Source of the DNA: Epiperipatus broadwayi
Taxonomy: Eukaryota > Onychophora > Udeonychophora > Euonychophora > Peripatidae
Direction: 5' to 3'
Assembly: GCA_028023455.1 (NCBI GenBank)
Contig: JAQFVV010012405.1
Coordinates: 8,043,291 to 8,107,290 of the forward strand
DNA length: 64,000 bases
Shown here: positions 43,401 to 56,204 of the stretch, piece by piece
Layout of the letters: every line of letters starts with the position of its first letter
Numbering within the stretch: the first letter of the stretch is position 1
Translations under genes and position numbers: made by a program
The notes under the pieces: generated by a model
What the model saw: only the letters and a program-made list of their open reading frames with translations
Told to the model about the DNA's origin: nothing
The model's database searches: none

Positions 43401-46400
43401 GTATTTTTTTCTCCAATAAAATTTTTCTTATCATTATAACCTTATTTTGTATTCTGCGAATATCTGTACACTATCACATTTTTTTTGCTACATACTATAT
43501 ATATTTCTTTTTCAAGTTCAATAAAGTTATTGTTAAAATATCAAAATAGTAACATTAATTATGAAAATAATTTTTGAATCAGAAATTCAGCTAGGAATTA
43601 TGACTAAACTATTGTTATAACAATACATCCTTTTTTTGTTGTTGTTGTCTTTGTAAATCATACCTTTGGGGTGCAAATGGCTTTATAATTAATATCTAAT
43701 TTAATATCCTGCAATTTTTATTTTTGATAACCATTTAACCGTCATTTAACTATACTGATAAGCATTAAATCATATCCAGGAAGATTAAAATTATGGAAAT
43801 GATAATTTTTTTTTTGTCTTTTAACATTTAAATAGATATTATATCCATTTAAATATTTATAAATACTTTCTTTACTCATTTTAAGTTCACTAGATTAGAA
43901 ACAATTTTGTAATAAATTTTATAATAAAATTTACTTTGATTTTATTTACTAATAATGTCCAGCAAATATATATATATATATATTAGACATTAGGCATAAA
44001 AAAAAGAGATAAAGTTAATTTAATCCATGGATTTGTGCAACATTAAAATACATATATTAAAATCTTTAATAAAATTTTAAAGTTTATATCTGGATTAAAG
44101 TTAATAAATGATTTGTAGTAATTATTAACATATTTAACTTATGAATGCAGTGTTTATTACTTATAAATCAAAATATAATAATAGAATATACTTTCTATTA
44201 TATCAATTTAATATTATAATCTTTTAAAATTTTTCAGATGTTTATATGGTAATATGATTATATTATCCATATTTATATTTAGTATATAATTTTTTAGACA
44301 ATTTAACTGTCAACAAAATATCATACAAAAATTGTAGAAATTCAACATAGGAGAAGTAAACATTAGTGTCTTACGTATATGTATCTGTAAACATTGGAAA
44401 TATAATAAGAATTTTGTGCATTTATCTAGTTATAATTCATGCCACCCAATAAAAGTATTTTTGTCTGGCAATTGCTAAACTAATACTAAATATAAAAAAT
44501 ATTTTATAATAAGTGCTTTTATTTATTATGCACTAAAAAGCCAAAAATAATTATTTCCTTCAATTAGAATTGGAGTACTTGAAATAAAAATGTGAGGCAT
44601 CTAGAAATTAATTAATTCAATCACTAATTCAGAGATTAATTAATTCAATCACCAATTAAAAATTAGTAATTGAATGCCCCACACTTTTATTTCAAATTAA
44701 ATATAAAAACTACAATTATGGTTGAAGAAAATAATTATTTTTAAGTTTTTAATATTTGGATGTTTTTCATATTTATTCCTATTCAAATTTTTAAATGGTG
44801 AGTAAAAACAATGGTGCACTCTGAGTAATACTTAAAAGGAAATCCATGTGCATTAAAATTGTTTCCAATATTGTTTTGCTTATAATAGAAGCATTAAAAA
44901 ACTTTAAAAATAGCAACTTTTAGAATCAGAAGAAATGAAAATTTATTTTTATAACAATTTTAATTGACTGTAAATGCTTTTTAGTGCAAGCTTTTTTTAA
45001 AAATATATACCACCATTTTATATGCATCATTACAATCTTCCTAAACTGATATAAACATGTTTGAAATTAAACCTGTTAACTCTTCCATATTGCAGCCTAG
45101 TCTCTAACATTTCAGCATTTTCTGACATTTTTCTTTGTCTCACACATCAACATAAAATATATGATTAAATGACGATTATTTATCAGAAAATAATAAATTT
45201 GACTTTATTTGATATATATTTTTGTTTACTACTGAAATAAATTTTAAATATTCATATTTTGTTTCTATAAATATTAAAAAATGAGATTATAATCAAAACA
45301 AAAAGATTACATGTCATCATTTCAAAAATATATTTTTCAGTTTACAAAATCTTCATTATTTCTGTTTATTTTTTAAAATTTGAATGAATATTTATTTATT
45401 TCTCTTATATCTAATGAATTATGCTTTAAAAATTTTAAATTTTTAAATATTTATTGCAAAATTGTGATATTTTCATACTTGTAAGCATAAATAGATTGCC
45501 TACATGGAAACTAAACTTCTAAATAGTTTAAGTCATATTCATGTTAGCTGCTAATAAAACATATTTTTGAAAATAAAGTATTTCCAGTCAAAATAAGTTA
45601 TTAATAATTTATATTTCTCAATATCTAATAAATATAGTGTAAATTATTGTAAAAAATATCTAAAACTGTATTAAATTAAACAATGTATTTATATGCCAAA
45701 GGTTTACTGCCTGGCCTTGGAAAAAAGGCTGAACATGTCCAGCTGGACCTTATATCTTTTGTAAAGCTTTTTTTTAAACTTCCCACCATGTATCATAATT
45801 TTTTGACTGAAATTTTTATATAATAAAATAGGCAGAAAAATGTGTACTCTAACATATAATACTTGCAGAAAATTCACCAGAAGGTAAATTGGCCAAATTG
45901 CAGACTAAAATTATGAAAGGTTAATACCATTAAACTGGACAAATGAATGAATAACCCTGAAATATTTTATTGTCTTATTGCATTGACATCAATATCTAAT
46001 ATGTGTACAAAATTTAAAGGAAATACATTTGATAAAAGTATTTTAAAAATCAATTACAAAATTTAATCCAAACAAACCATTTTTAGCTTAGTACTCTAAA
46101 TATTATGAGTCAAAAATAAGGCATATACACTTTATATTTTTAAAAACTGGAAAATTACAACTTTCTAAATATTTTTCACAAATAAACAAATCTCTTCCAT
46201 AGAGAACCTATATATATATATATTATAATGAGCCAAAAGAAAGTGAAGATCAAATCTAACCACAATCTGCACTACAAGGGTGCCATCTACACATTTGGGC
46301 CTAGAAAAATTTATAAAGTAGGCAGATACGTGCTGTTAAGATTCCACTTTATTTAAATATTCAGACCATTAGCCCATTGTCACTAGCTCATGGAGACGCA

Positions 46401-46690
46401 GAGATAAGAAATAACTTGTTTAGTTTGTATATATAAAAAAAGAAAAGCCACTGCCAGAAATTAACACATAAAAATATTTATTTACGCACATATAAAATCA
46501 TTCTAAATTTGAGGAATAACATTTATTATTGAGATTTTAATATTAATTTTTAATTTAGTGTGTTGAGTATGAACAGACTACATAGATTGTATTTGAAAAG
46601 AAAATATTCTATCCCTGATTTAACCTTAGGCCAAAAGTTTGCAGTCAAACCAGCGTCAATCCATCTGATATATTGATGTATTCAATGTAA
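43401..46690. other. Very AT-rich spacer
   Basis: No gene seen apart from one MITE at 44578-44696, annotated separately. It contains (TA)n at about 43966-43983 and 46208-46222. Confidence 0.45.
44578..44696. mobile_element. Small MITE with 23-bp TIR
   Basis: The left end CTTGAAATAAAAATGTGAGG and the right end, whose complement reads TTTGAAATAAAAGTGTGGGG, form an inverted repeat over about 23 bp with few mismatches. The 119-bp element also holds a 25-bp direct duplication ('gattaattaattcaatcac'-like, near 44607 and 44634). TSD not determined. Confidence 0.75.
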
Positions 46691-46709
46691 CATGAATATG
46701 GCAACACAA

Positions 46710-46935
46710 AAATCATACTGTCAGGAATGTACCTCTGAACAGCAGGGTTAAGAGAAGAAATTGTTTCTCACCCAGAACAGGAATGTGATGTCTGTCGGGC
46801 AAGAAGAACAATAAAAAAGAAAACTCCATAGGAAGGGATGGTGGTCCTTTTTGCCAACTTACGATCCCATCCATAGGCAAAACAGAAGTGTGTGGCATAT
46901 ACAGCAATTCTGTCCGTAGCGAATCTCGTACTACA
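46710..46935 (-). other. Possible exon with GTAAGT donor
   Basis: On the minus strand 'atggatgggatc|gtaagt' (donor near 46861) is preceded by about 70 bases that are open in two frames and of more balanced base composition than their surroundings. One frame opens with M-L-Y-M-P-H-T-S-V-L-P-M-D. No acceptor, homologue or promoter could be confirmed, so this is a weak hint of a host exon. Confidence 0.15.
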
Positions 46936-47559
46936 TCTACTAATTACACTAATATATCCAATCCATTGACCTAATTTAACTACGAAACAAATAACCCAAG
47001 ATTACCCTCCCCTAATTAATTAATATAATTTTACAAATCTATATAGCCATTCATGCCTGACTTAAATTTAATATTTATATAAGTTCGCACAGATGAATTT
47101 TATAAAAATTTGTTTTATAATGTTGAGCACAGATCGGCTGCACAGATTCCGCGGTTAAAAACATTTCAAAATAAACCTAAATGATCAAAATACAAAGTCA
47201 CTGATAATGTCAATTGCAGAGGGAATACAAGAAACCCAATAGCATTCATCATAAGATGTCACACTGACATCAATGACCTATATATCCCAATCGAATATGA
47301 AACAGCAACATAATTAACTGCTAACGAATCTATGCAATGTCTATACCCAACTTAAATTTCATGCATTTAAATAATTTATACAATTTGAAAAAAAATGGAA
47401 GTGATTTTTATCAAAACCAAACATATAAAATTAAACATTATTAATTGACCTGAAAACTTACAAAAGTCAGATAAAAGTCCATTCAAAATTTAGGTTAGCT
47501 TGTTTATTAAACTTGTCAACTCTTGATGAAAGTTCTTAATTAATTTTATGATTTTAACA

Positions 47560-47960
47560 ATTGTTCAGTTCATATAGCTTACGGTAGAAGAGCTCCTGGT
47601 TCCTGGTGTTAATTTCCACGGAGTCTTTATTTGAAACCCGGTCTATCTGAAAGCAGCCTTAGCTGGAACAATCCTAGTATTTCAGTCATTTTATTTGAGA
47701 TAAGTGGGAGAGAGAGTGATATGTGCATCCTATCGCCCTTCTCACAAAAGCAGGCTGGAAAAAAAAACTGACTGGAACTCAATATTTTTCTTTTTATAGT
47801 AAATCTCCAGATTGAACAAACAAAGACGTCACTAATCCAAATTTTCGTTAAGGTCCGAGAGGCTTGGTGCTTCCATTGGTCAAGCTAAATTCTCTTTATT
47901 CTCTTATCTAATTTTCGTCTGACTTTTTAATTACCCAAGAGCCCCAAGGCTAGCTTGCTT
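47560..47960. promoter_or_regulatory. Possible regulatory region with CRE and CCAAT-like sites
   Basis: A 400-bp stretch with more even base composition. It contains a CRE-like GACGTCA at 47825-47831 and an inverted CCAAT box ('ccattggt', 47873-47880) 42 bp apart, plus 'gagagagagtgata'. It is free of recognised repeats. Function is inferred from motif clustering only. Confidence 0.2.
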
Positions 47961-48319
47961 TTCAATTAATAAACAATCATTTTCATTTACAGATTACAAG
48001 AATTAATTAATATCTGTTTTTATTTTTACTTACGTTATTTCTTTATTAAAATATTTTTATATTTAAATATTGTATTTTTTTATAAAAAAGTATGTTCAAA
48101 TACTTTTTTTTATTTATAAAAAAAAATATTTTTAAAGTTTTGCATTTGTGTGAATATATATACATTTAACAAACATTTTAGCTTTTAATTTTTTAATAGA
48201 TTTTATTTTTATTTGCGAACTTTAAGATTTTATTTTAAATTAATGTAACGACATATTTATATACTGTTACAATATATATATATATATTAACAGTATGAAA
48301 AGCAGAGCTGCTTTAACCT

Positions 48320-48415
48320 AACCTAGAGATGCAGGTAGAGGGGATTCGAACCTCACCTACTTCTCCAGATTGCTACTAAGTGACTTACTCCCCAAACCTC
48401 ACTAGAATTTATTTT
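48320..48415 (-). repeat. tRNA-like fragment
   Basis: On the minus strand 'gaggttcgaatcccctc' is a perfect B-box-type segment, flanked by a 'gcaggtagag'-like acceptor side and preceded by 'ggggagtaagtcac', which may be an A-box remnant. The pieces do not fold into a full cloverleaf that I can see, so this is a tRNA pseudogene or another SINE head, not a functional tRNA. Confidence 0.4.
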
Positions 48416-50815
48416 TAATGTGTGCCCTGTGGTTAAGGAGAGACAATCCTCTAAGGAGGAATTTGAACATGTATATAATGACCAGGTTTATTGAAGAAAA
48501 CAATGCTACAGAGTTTTAATAATAGTAAATGAAAGACTAAAGAAAAACTTTATTATTTTACATTTGCAGATTACATCGAATCGATTAGTTGTGCTGCAGG
48601 CTATTTTCCTGCAACTTTATCCAGATATGAAAGAAAAACCCTTAAAAAAATCACATTATAAGTTGGGGAACATTTCTAGCCAGTGGGCAGGTTACATGAC
48701 TGAAAGAGAGAGACAGACATGATTAACACTATGGTGAGAGTACAAGATTCTGATAGCCAGCCAAGCTAACATATTCCTAGGAAAGCATTGAAAATACCAT
48801 CCTCTGCTACTAACAAAAATTCAACAGTGATCCCCCTATGGATATTTTCAGTCTTAATTTAGACACTTCAATAATATTTTGCAGAGAAAGTTTTTGAAAT
48901 AAATATAAATATAAAACATTGCAGCCTAAGATGATAAAATATTATGGGAAATGATGAGTCCTGAGACACAAATGGCTACCAAGAGGCTAACATGAGACTA
49001 GATAGCTCTCCATCTCTAAAGTGAGTTAGAGAACATGGAATTTATTTGCTAATTGCATGATCCGAATTCAGGAATAGGGTTTTGTTGCTAATGTCCAGTT
49101 ATTTTATTAATCTTCATTGTGATCCTGAGGCAAGTATGTTAGCCTATGTAGACTTGGTGAGGAATGCACCAAAATGTGCAGAGACATATCCACAGATCAC
49201 CCAGTATGCAACATAATATAAATACAGTCCAACGACCTTTTAAATTTAAAAGAAAAACCTTAGTTGGTAAACATATACAAAACAATATGAAAGTTTAACC
49301 CCAAAAAAAATCCCTTATGAAATAATTGTGAGTTTTTCCCAATAAGATTAAATCACTTATGCAAAGGGGTGTACATGTTAAAAATCAGTTAATGTTCAGC
49401 CAGTCCTCCACAGAGTTAAGACAAGGTTTTTTTTTAAACTTTAATATCGACAAATACGGCGACTGTGCTCTCTTTTAATAGCTAGATAAAAAACGAAAGT
49501 TTTGTTATTTTACATTCTTTAAAAAATACACATATATGTTTGCAACGGTTTTTGAATTGACTTAAGAAGAAATATTTGGCAAAGAAATATAGGTAAGGGA
49601 CTTCCTTTTTTTTTTCTTTTCTAACAAAAAAAAACTAAATCAAATCTTTAATCATTAAATCTTAAGTCCTATACCAATAAACTAGAACTTAATAGGTAAC
49701 ACTGCATTATTAATAATAATAAAGGGGGGAGTGAATTTGTGCTTTCTATGTTTTTTTTTTGTTTTTTTTCTTCTGATTTTTAAAAATGAAATGCTTAATT
49801 ATAGGCGTATAATGGCGACCAAGTTTAGTGAGGCATTTTCCACCTAAATTAAGAAGATTCATCGCCATTATATGTATTAAGCCCAATACCAATTACAATA
49901 TTTAAAAAAAAAAAAAACAATTTATAAAATATCATTTAACTAAACAAAAAAAAAGCATATATCTAGATTTACTTTGAGAAAAGACAAACACATTTCAAAT
50001 AAGGGGGTAGTTACCAATAACTAGCATGCGTGTGTCAAGATGGGTTTCATTGATGTTGCATGGCAGTTCCTTTTTTTAAATTCTTATTTCCATAGAAAGA
50101 ATTAATTACTACAGGATAGGCAATTGTCAGGCATTTTTCTTGGCTCTTCGGCTGGCTCACATCTTTATGACTACAGTCCCAGAGACGAGAAAGTGAAGGC
50201 AAAAAACACTACCCCCGCATTTCTGTATAGTAACAAAGTTCTGGATTTGAATACATGTAGAGCAAATAATCTACAGCAACAATGAAAAGACAGCAAGCAG
50301 AAATTCAAAAATGAATTTTTTAAAAAAAAAAAATTTTCAGCTGATTCTAGAAATTCTTAATACTTAAGTCCTTCAGCAGATTTCCAGATTGAAGAACAAA
50401 AGTAAAGTTCTTTACTTATACTCTTTTTCCCTAATTATATTTTTAATTAAACTACTTATTAGTAGCCTATTGTTTTAAATTTTTCCCTGTTATCTATTTT
50501 TCTTTTAATTAAAATGTTTCATTAATTAATTGCTTTCTTTAATGGAATCTGTTTAATTATGAAAATTTATCTTATCTCTTTCTGCTATCATATTTTAAAA
50601 ATAAAGAAAAATTTAAAAATAATTTTTTTATATTTTATTTCATTAACTTTTTCCCCTCTTAAAATAATTTTCTTTAAAATAATATATAACTGTTGATGCA
50701 GGTCATTCTTTAAGTTTGAGAAAAAACATACATTCACTGTGGTTGGACTTAGGGTCTTAGCTAGTCCACAGTGAATGGTGATGCCAGCATATATATCATT
50801 GTATATATATATGCA
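48416..50815. other. Low-repeat spacer with one hairpin
   Basis: No coding gene supported. It contains poly-T and poly-A runs and an isolated hairpin at 49793-49882 (separate entry). Confidence 0.4.
49793..49882. repeat. 90-bp hairpin with perfect 10-bp stem
   Basis: ATAATGGCGA at 49809-49818 pairs exactly with TCGCCATTAT at 49862-49871. Outside it, GCTTAAT (49793-49799) pairs with ATTAAGC (49876-49882). Inside, 'aagtttagtg' and 'cacctaaatt' pair imperfectly. It is the length of an animal microRNA precursor but could also be a tiny MITE. No second copy seen in the window. Confidence 0.5.
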
Positions 50816-50820
50816 TAGCT

Positions 50821-51300
50821 TTAATCATCATCATCAACCATTATCAATCCACTGCAGGATGAAGGTCTTTCCAAGTTTAATCCATCTTCTCCGATCTTTA
50901 ACTTCTCTTTTCCACAACACCCCTGCACATTTTCTTATTTCATCCGTCCATCGCACATGTGGTCTCTTTCTGGGTCTTTTACAATCTCTTGGAATCCAGT
51001 TTAAAATTTCAATTGTCCATCTATTATCATTTCTTCTAGCAATATGTCCAGCCCAACTCCATTTCAATCTTTTAATTTTTTCAATAAGGTCAGTAACACC
51101 TGTTTGTTGTCTTACCCATACATTGCGTTTTCGATCTCTTCTTGTTACTCCCAACATACATCTCTCCATACTCCTTTGAGTGGTCTGAAGTCTCTGTATT
51201 GCTCTTCTATTAAGTGTTCAAGTCTCAGATCCATAAGTAAGAACTGGTAAAACACATTTGTTAAAAACCATTCTTTTCAAACACATAGGCATATTTCCTT
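50821..51300 (-). mobile_element. RTE-like LINE 3' fragment
   Basis: The minus strand carries the last 160 or so codons of the RTE. A 111-codon block (51169-50834) has M-E-R-C-M-L-G-V-T, then L-K-W-S-W-A-G-H-I-A-R-R and the end W-I-P-R-D-C-K-R-P to Q-W-I-D-N-G. Upstream coding sequence continues to about 51300 in the region coding the end of the RT. It ends in the family (GAT)n tail at 50825-50837. In this copy the reading frame runs straight through the point where the 56737 copy is frameshifted. Confidence 0.88.
50834..51169 (-). CDS. RTE C-terminal open frame
   Basis: Open for 111 codons to the natural end of the RTE polyprotein. It lacks the endonuclease and reverse transcriptase domains, so it is a transposon remnant and no functional enzyme is expected. 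It is useful because it shows the undisturbed frame of this region: I-E-K-I-K-R-L-K-W-S-W-A-G-H-I is preceded in frame by G-V-T-R-R-D-R-K-R. Confidence 0.6.
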   Translation of the reverse strand: MERCMLGVTRRDRKRNVWVRQQTGVTDLIEKIKRLKWSWAGHIARRNDNRWTIEILNWIPRDCKRPRKRPHVRWTDEIRKCAGVLWKREVKDRRRWIKLGKTFILQWIDNG

Positions 51301-51446
51301 TTAGTATCCAAAAGTCTAATTTTATGGATAGCTTTAATATATATATATATATTGTTAAAAACCATTCTTTCAAACACATAGGCATATTTCCTTTTAGTAT
51401 CCAAAAGTCTAATATTATGGATAGCTTTAATATATATATATATATT
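51258..51446 (+). repeat. 93-bp tandem duplication ending in TA repeats
   Basis: The block 'gttaaaaaccattctt' through 'ggatagctttaatatatata' occurs at 51259-51350 and again at 51353-51444. Each copy ends in a (TA)n run. It duplicates the 5' end of the truncated RTE copy. Confidence 0.88.
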
Positions 51447-54400
51447 GTACCTTTTGAAAATTGAGATGAGTTTCAGTATATGGTAAAATGTTGGTCATAA
51501 AAAAATATTGTTTGATTTTGATGGTGGTATTTTAGCCTATGAAGCATTGAACTGCGCTGCTATGACAATGACAATATTGATATAAAAAATTGTTTATTAT
51601 TACTTGCATTACATAAAATTATGAATTGTTTTTTTTTTTCATTTTAAAATGAATATGTGAATAATAAAGCATATAGTTTGGATAAAATTATTATTCTTTT
51701 GTTATTATATATAATTTTGTTACTGTCAGTCATAATAATAAATTATAAACAATACAACTAAATGTTTCAGATATATTTGTTATTTTATTTGTATGATATC
51801 ATACTAAGAAAATATGTATAAAATATATTTTCAGAATAATATATTGAAAATATGGTATAAATTGTTTATTTTATATTAGAATGAAAAATAGTATTTGTAT
51901 TATAAAATGTAAATTTTTCTTGTATATAATAATTCTAAAAATATTTATTTTTATTTGTTGTAAAATACAGTTTTTATTAGAGAGATGTTGCTTTAAATTC
52001 ACCAGAGTTATTTTGGAATGTTACTATAGTAACTGAAGAGAAAAAAAAGTCTCTTATTTTAGCTTCAACAAAAGCACATCTAAATTTGTTTACATGATTT
52101 TCATTTTATTTATTTTAAAAGTATATAGTTAACAGAACAAAATGATGGGGTGAAAAACAAAAACATTCACCAGAACTGTACAGTGTGTCAAGGATTTGTG
52201 AAGGATGACAATTTATTATAAAAATGAAAAGTAATCAAAAATTAATTGTTAGCATTTCAAAAACCAATGCAATGTTTTTTTGCTTTAAAAAATGGCTAAT
52301 ACCTGATTTTTAATGATGAGATATTAATATTAACAACAGAAAATTGTATATGTTTATGTTTACCTACTGATATAATTTTATAAGCTTGATGTATTATGAG
52401 ATAAAAATTGGTTAAATTTCCATAGTATTGTACTGGATTAGCTAGCATCTGTTCAATTGTAATGTTTTATGAATTGATTACTTGCTAAATGAAAGGATAT
52501 CACCATTGCATCATCATGTATATAAATTAGTGTTTTTACATTTATAACCTTATACAGATCAAATATCTGCTGAATGAAAAGATAATTTGGATATTTGAAA
52601 ACTATTGGAATTAACAAAATGTACTTTGAATCTTATAGTTTTTTGTGATATTTCTACTTTATCTGTAATAATAAAATAGCATTGGATCACCATTTTAAAA
52701 ATAATAAACACTAGAACTATGGTATTAGTTTAAAAATGTCATATTTAAAGACTATAACTCAGGTTTTTTACTTATATTTATCATTGCTATAATTTTTTTT
52801 CATTTAAAATATATGGTGTTTATTGACAGAAATATTAATATAAGTTTGGGTTAAGTATTGATTTATTTACATACCTAAATGTAAGAGAGTTATGTATTCC
52901 TAAGTTTGAATTTATATCTTGCAGAATAATAATTATTATTTTAATTTAAAATATTTATTTTTTGATTATAAATTAACTTCAGGTATGTCACTTATATTAA
53001 GAGGTCAAAAAGATTATATTGTAATAAATATTTATTTTAATGTTCTCTTAAATTTAGATTAACAAATAAGTAGATTCTTTTTATTTATATATTTTTTGGG
53101 TTTATATTTTGATCAACTATGTAATTTATAGGAAGTAAAAAAAGAAAATATATCTTGAACTCTCTTATATTTTAGAAAGAATAAATGTTCCACAACATTT
53201 TTATGCCACATAAACTTAAGTGTTTATATTGAGTATCCAATAAGTGAAGACTGACATGTAATCACCTATTTAAATATGAAGTTAATGTCAATTGAAAACC
53301 TATTGCATAAGCATAACAGATATATTTAAAATGTTTATTTTCCATGTATATATACAAATAAAATGTTCATTAATTAAAAACTAGTGTAATATTAATAAAA
53401 AAGAAACTTAATTTTGTAATTAACTTCAAATAATAATTGGGATAAATTTAATATTAAATGAAAACTGTTTTTATTACAGTCATTTATTAAATTTTATTTC
53501 AATTGTTATTCATATTATTTTATATACTTTTTATATATGTATATATTATTTTTTATTATCTTATTATTTATTATAAGTGAGATTTTTTTTGTCATGTTTA
53601 TTGTAAAACTGATAAATTAAAATAAATAACTTGTTGTTATTATTATAATTGTTGTTGTTGTTAGTATTGTTGTTGTTGTTATTATTATTCACCAAGTACT
53701 CTGGTAATGGATACTTTTATAGCTTTTCCCCATTTTATATAATAATATGTCTGCAGAAATTTTTTTAAAATAAAATTTCATACAGAATTTTTTTTTAGAA
53801 TATTAATTATTGAATCTTGTGATATTTAATTTTACATGAGACCCAAATTTTTAAGAAGCAATGGTTTGATGTATTATTGTAATGCAACTCTTCTTGGGAA
53901 AGAGGAATGCATGATTCGTTGTATGTATATTTTGAAATTAAGGATATTAATTTTATTGTAAGAGTTTAGTACTTCCAATTGCAGAACAAACAAACAAGTT
54001 ACATATGAGAGTCCTGTTTATCAAATTATCCTGATTATTAAGTGTCTGTGTCTTATATATAAAGAATTTTGAAATTGTTTGTTTGTTTTGTACTTATGAT
54101 CATCATTAAACTTTAATATCAATCACTTTGGGATCTGAATCAATATCATTATTTGCTTTTATATCATTTTATATTTTGTGTCAAGATGTAAATTTATTAT
54201 ATATGTGTGTGTTATTGTATGTTTAACAAGTGTCTGAAACCAATTCTTGTATGAATCCAAAAGTATGCCTACAGGAAGTAGATTGCAGAAAAAAGCAAAA
54301 TAATGCCTCTTTTTTAATGATAGAAAGTGCTGCCACCTAGACGACTTTTAAATTATCTGGAAAACCAAATAAGCTAAGATTAAGTAGCTTTTTGTTGTGG

Positions 54401-54940
54401 CTGAATCAAAGAGCAGCCCAATATTTTGATGATGATCAATAGATATGTCTTTAACACTTCAATGTGAAATATAATCAAAAATTAATTCTTCCCATACAAT
54501 GTGTATCAAGAAAGAATTGTTTATGACATATTTTATTAAGGCTGACTACTGCATTACAATATAAATTATAATGGAGTGACCTATGTGCTAATTTATTCTG
54601 ATAAACAATTACCTAAAAGATTAACTGAATTTAGACCAAGTTTTTATTTTGGAAGCAAATTATTTTTTTTTCCATGAAAACTACAATATTGTAAAGTGAT
54701 TCTACTTACCTCTTTATGTCAGCATTTTGGTTATCATATCCTAGTTTTAGAAGCAAGAGTTAAATAATTGATGGTTAGATATGTAGAAATGAGTTTCCCA
54801 AAACCTACCCATACTAAATTAAATTCAGCATTCCATATTATCATAGTCTGTATGCAAAACAGGAAAAAATTAATCCATTCCCATTTGTGGCTCATTATCT
54901 TACATGAAAAGCAAATGTAAATATCAATAACTATGAAATT
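51447..54940. other. Very AT-rich spacer
   Basis: No gene seen. (GTT)n/(ATT)n microsatellite at about 53644-53690. Confidence 0.45.
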
Positions 54941-55055
54941 GAACCACAATCTACAGAGTTGTTGAGAGAGAACAGACAATTTACATAGATGTTGAGAAAG
55001 AACACATAATCTACAAAGATCTCGAGAAAGAGGACACAATCTATGGAGATGTTCA
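54940..55055. repeat. Minisatellite-like array, period about 30 bp
   Basis: About four imperfect units of the type 'cacaatctacagag.tgttgagaga.gaa' follow one another (starting near 54943, 54975, 55005 and 55035). A matching minus-strand frame gives repeated 'L-C-x-L-x-V-L-S-Q', which follows from the DNA repeat and is not a protein. Confidence 0.75.
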
Positions 55056-55326
55056 CATTATTATTAAATATAATTGAAAGTACTACTATTGATTAAAGTT
55101 TATGCTGGAATTTATTTTATTTACCATTATTTGGAATATAATTAAATTTTATTATATATATATAATTAAAGGTGATTTGAACCCAGACTTTTAAGCTCCC
55201 TATAGTCATCCCCTTTAATTACATTCATGTTAGGTATATATTGTACTTGTACTTTACTTTTACATATTCAGCCTGTATTCTAACCATCCCTCTTCTGTTA
55301 TTTAAATGGATTTATTAGGCTCCTAC

Positions 55327-55790
55327 ATCACATGACCACCACTTATGCTTGTGTATAACTGTTTTAAAACAGGCAAAATTCACTATACATATTGCCACAT
55401 ACAGCAAGCTAGAGTAATCAATGGATGCCAGAAGGCTTGTGCATAAAATTCCCATCTAGTGCCTATTCATCCAATATCTCCAGACTAGTTTTTGGCTTGT
55501 GTCCTTCATCAGTGAGAAGCCTTGAATCTGAGAGCACTGCACCAAGATCTTAGGATCTAATGCAAACCTTCAGCAGCCACCTTTTATCTCCATTTAACTA
55601 CAAAACTATGAGTCTTAAACTGAAAACACCTTAATGTTTTCAATCCAAGCCCATCAGCTTATATAGTCATATGGGGTCTGAACTCAGTTCACCTCCCATA
55701 CATTTTGTTGTCTTTGGTTCTTTAATAACCATAGCCACCACTATCCTATTAGTCAGGATTGGTTTTAAGCCAATAAACATCACATGACCA
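55327..55790 (-). mobile_element. HH3 element, decayed full-length copy
   Basis: Matches 24545-25039 across its length ('gccagaaggcttgtgcataa', 'agcacagcagc'-type blocks, 'ctatcctattag'). The hammerhead region at about 55486-55520 on the minus strand keeps CUGAUGA (55512-55506), but the second core box reads AAAA and stem II is damaged. A direct repeat 'acatcacatgaccac' at both ends (about 55326-55340 and 55776-55790) may be the TSD, although it resembles the element's own tail. Confidence 0.75.
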
Positions 55791-56204
55791 CTATTTCTAA
55801 ATAGTCTATAAAAGAAAAATTCCTGATAACAAAGTTAGAAAGATTGGTTTATTGAAGTTGAGAATCAGAGAAGTTTTATTTAAGTAGTCATTAAGCAATA
55901 CCTTCTTTGAATCAAAGCTCTACAGTTTAACTTTATGTTCTATAGACATATTGTCAGACCTATTGGATGATATTGATTTCAAACTAATGTATAGACAGGC
56001 AAACTCTTTAAGACAGTTGTAAACAATGCCTTCTTTGGTTTATTATCATTTTATTAACTAAATCTTAAACTGATAGTATCAGTAATTTTTTTCCAAAAAC
56101 AAAGATTCCATTAATTAATCAATGTCAAAAACATGAATCTTGGATAACATCATGATTGCTGTCCTTTATCAATCTTTATTAAGAAAAACACAAAATCTTA
56201 TAAA

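Noticed and set aside
48320-48415. Functional tRNA gene on the minus strand
   Set aside because: The B box is perfect, but A-box and anticodon arm pairing could not be established.
51044-51464. Plus-strand frames over the RTE fragment and its duplication
   Set aside because: They are antisense to the RTE coding frame and are extended only by the tandem duplication.
54734-55039. Minus frame with repeated L-C-x-L-x-V-L-S-Q peptides
   Set aside because: The peptide repeat is produced by a 30-bp DNA minisatellite and shows no other protein-like feature.
55486-55520. Hammerhead of the second HH3 copy
   Set aside because: The second core box is AAAA and stem II is mismatched. Treated as a decayed homologue only.
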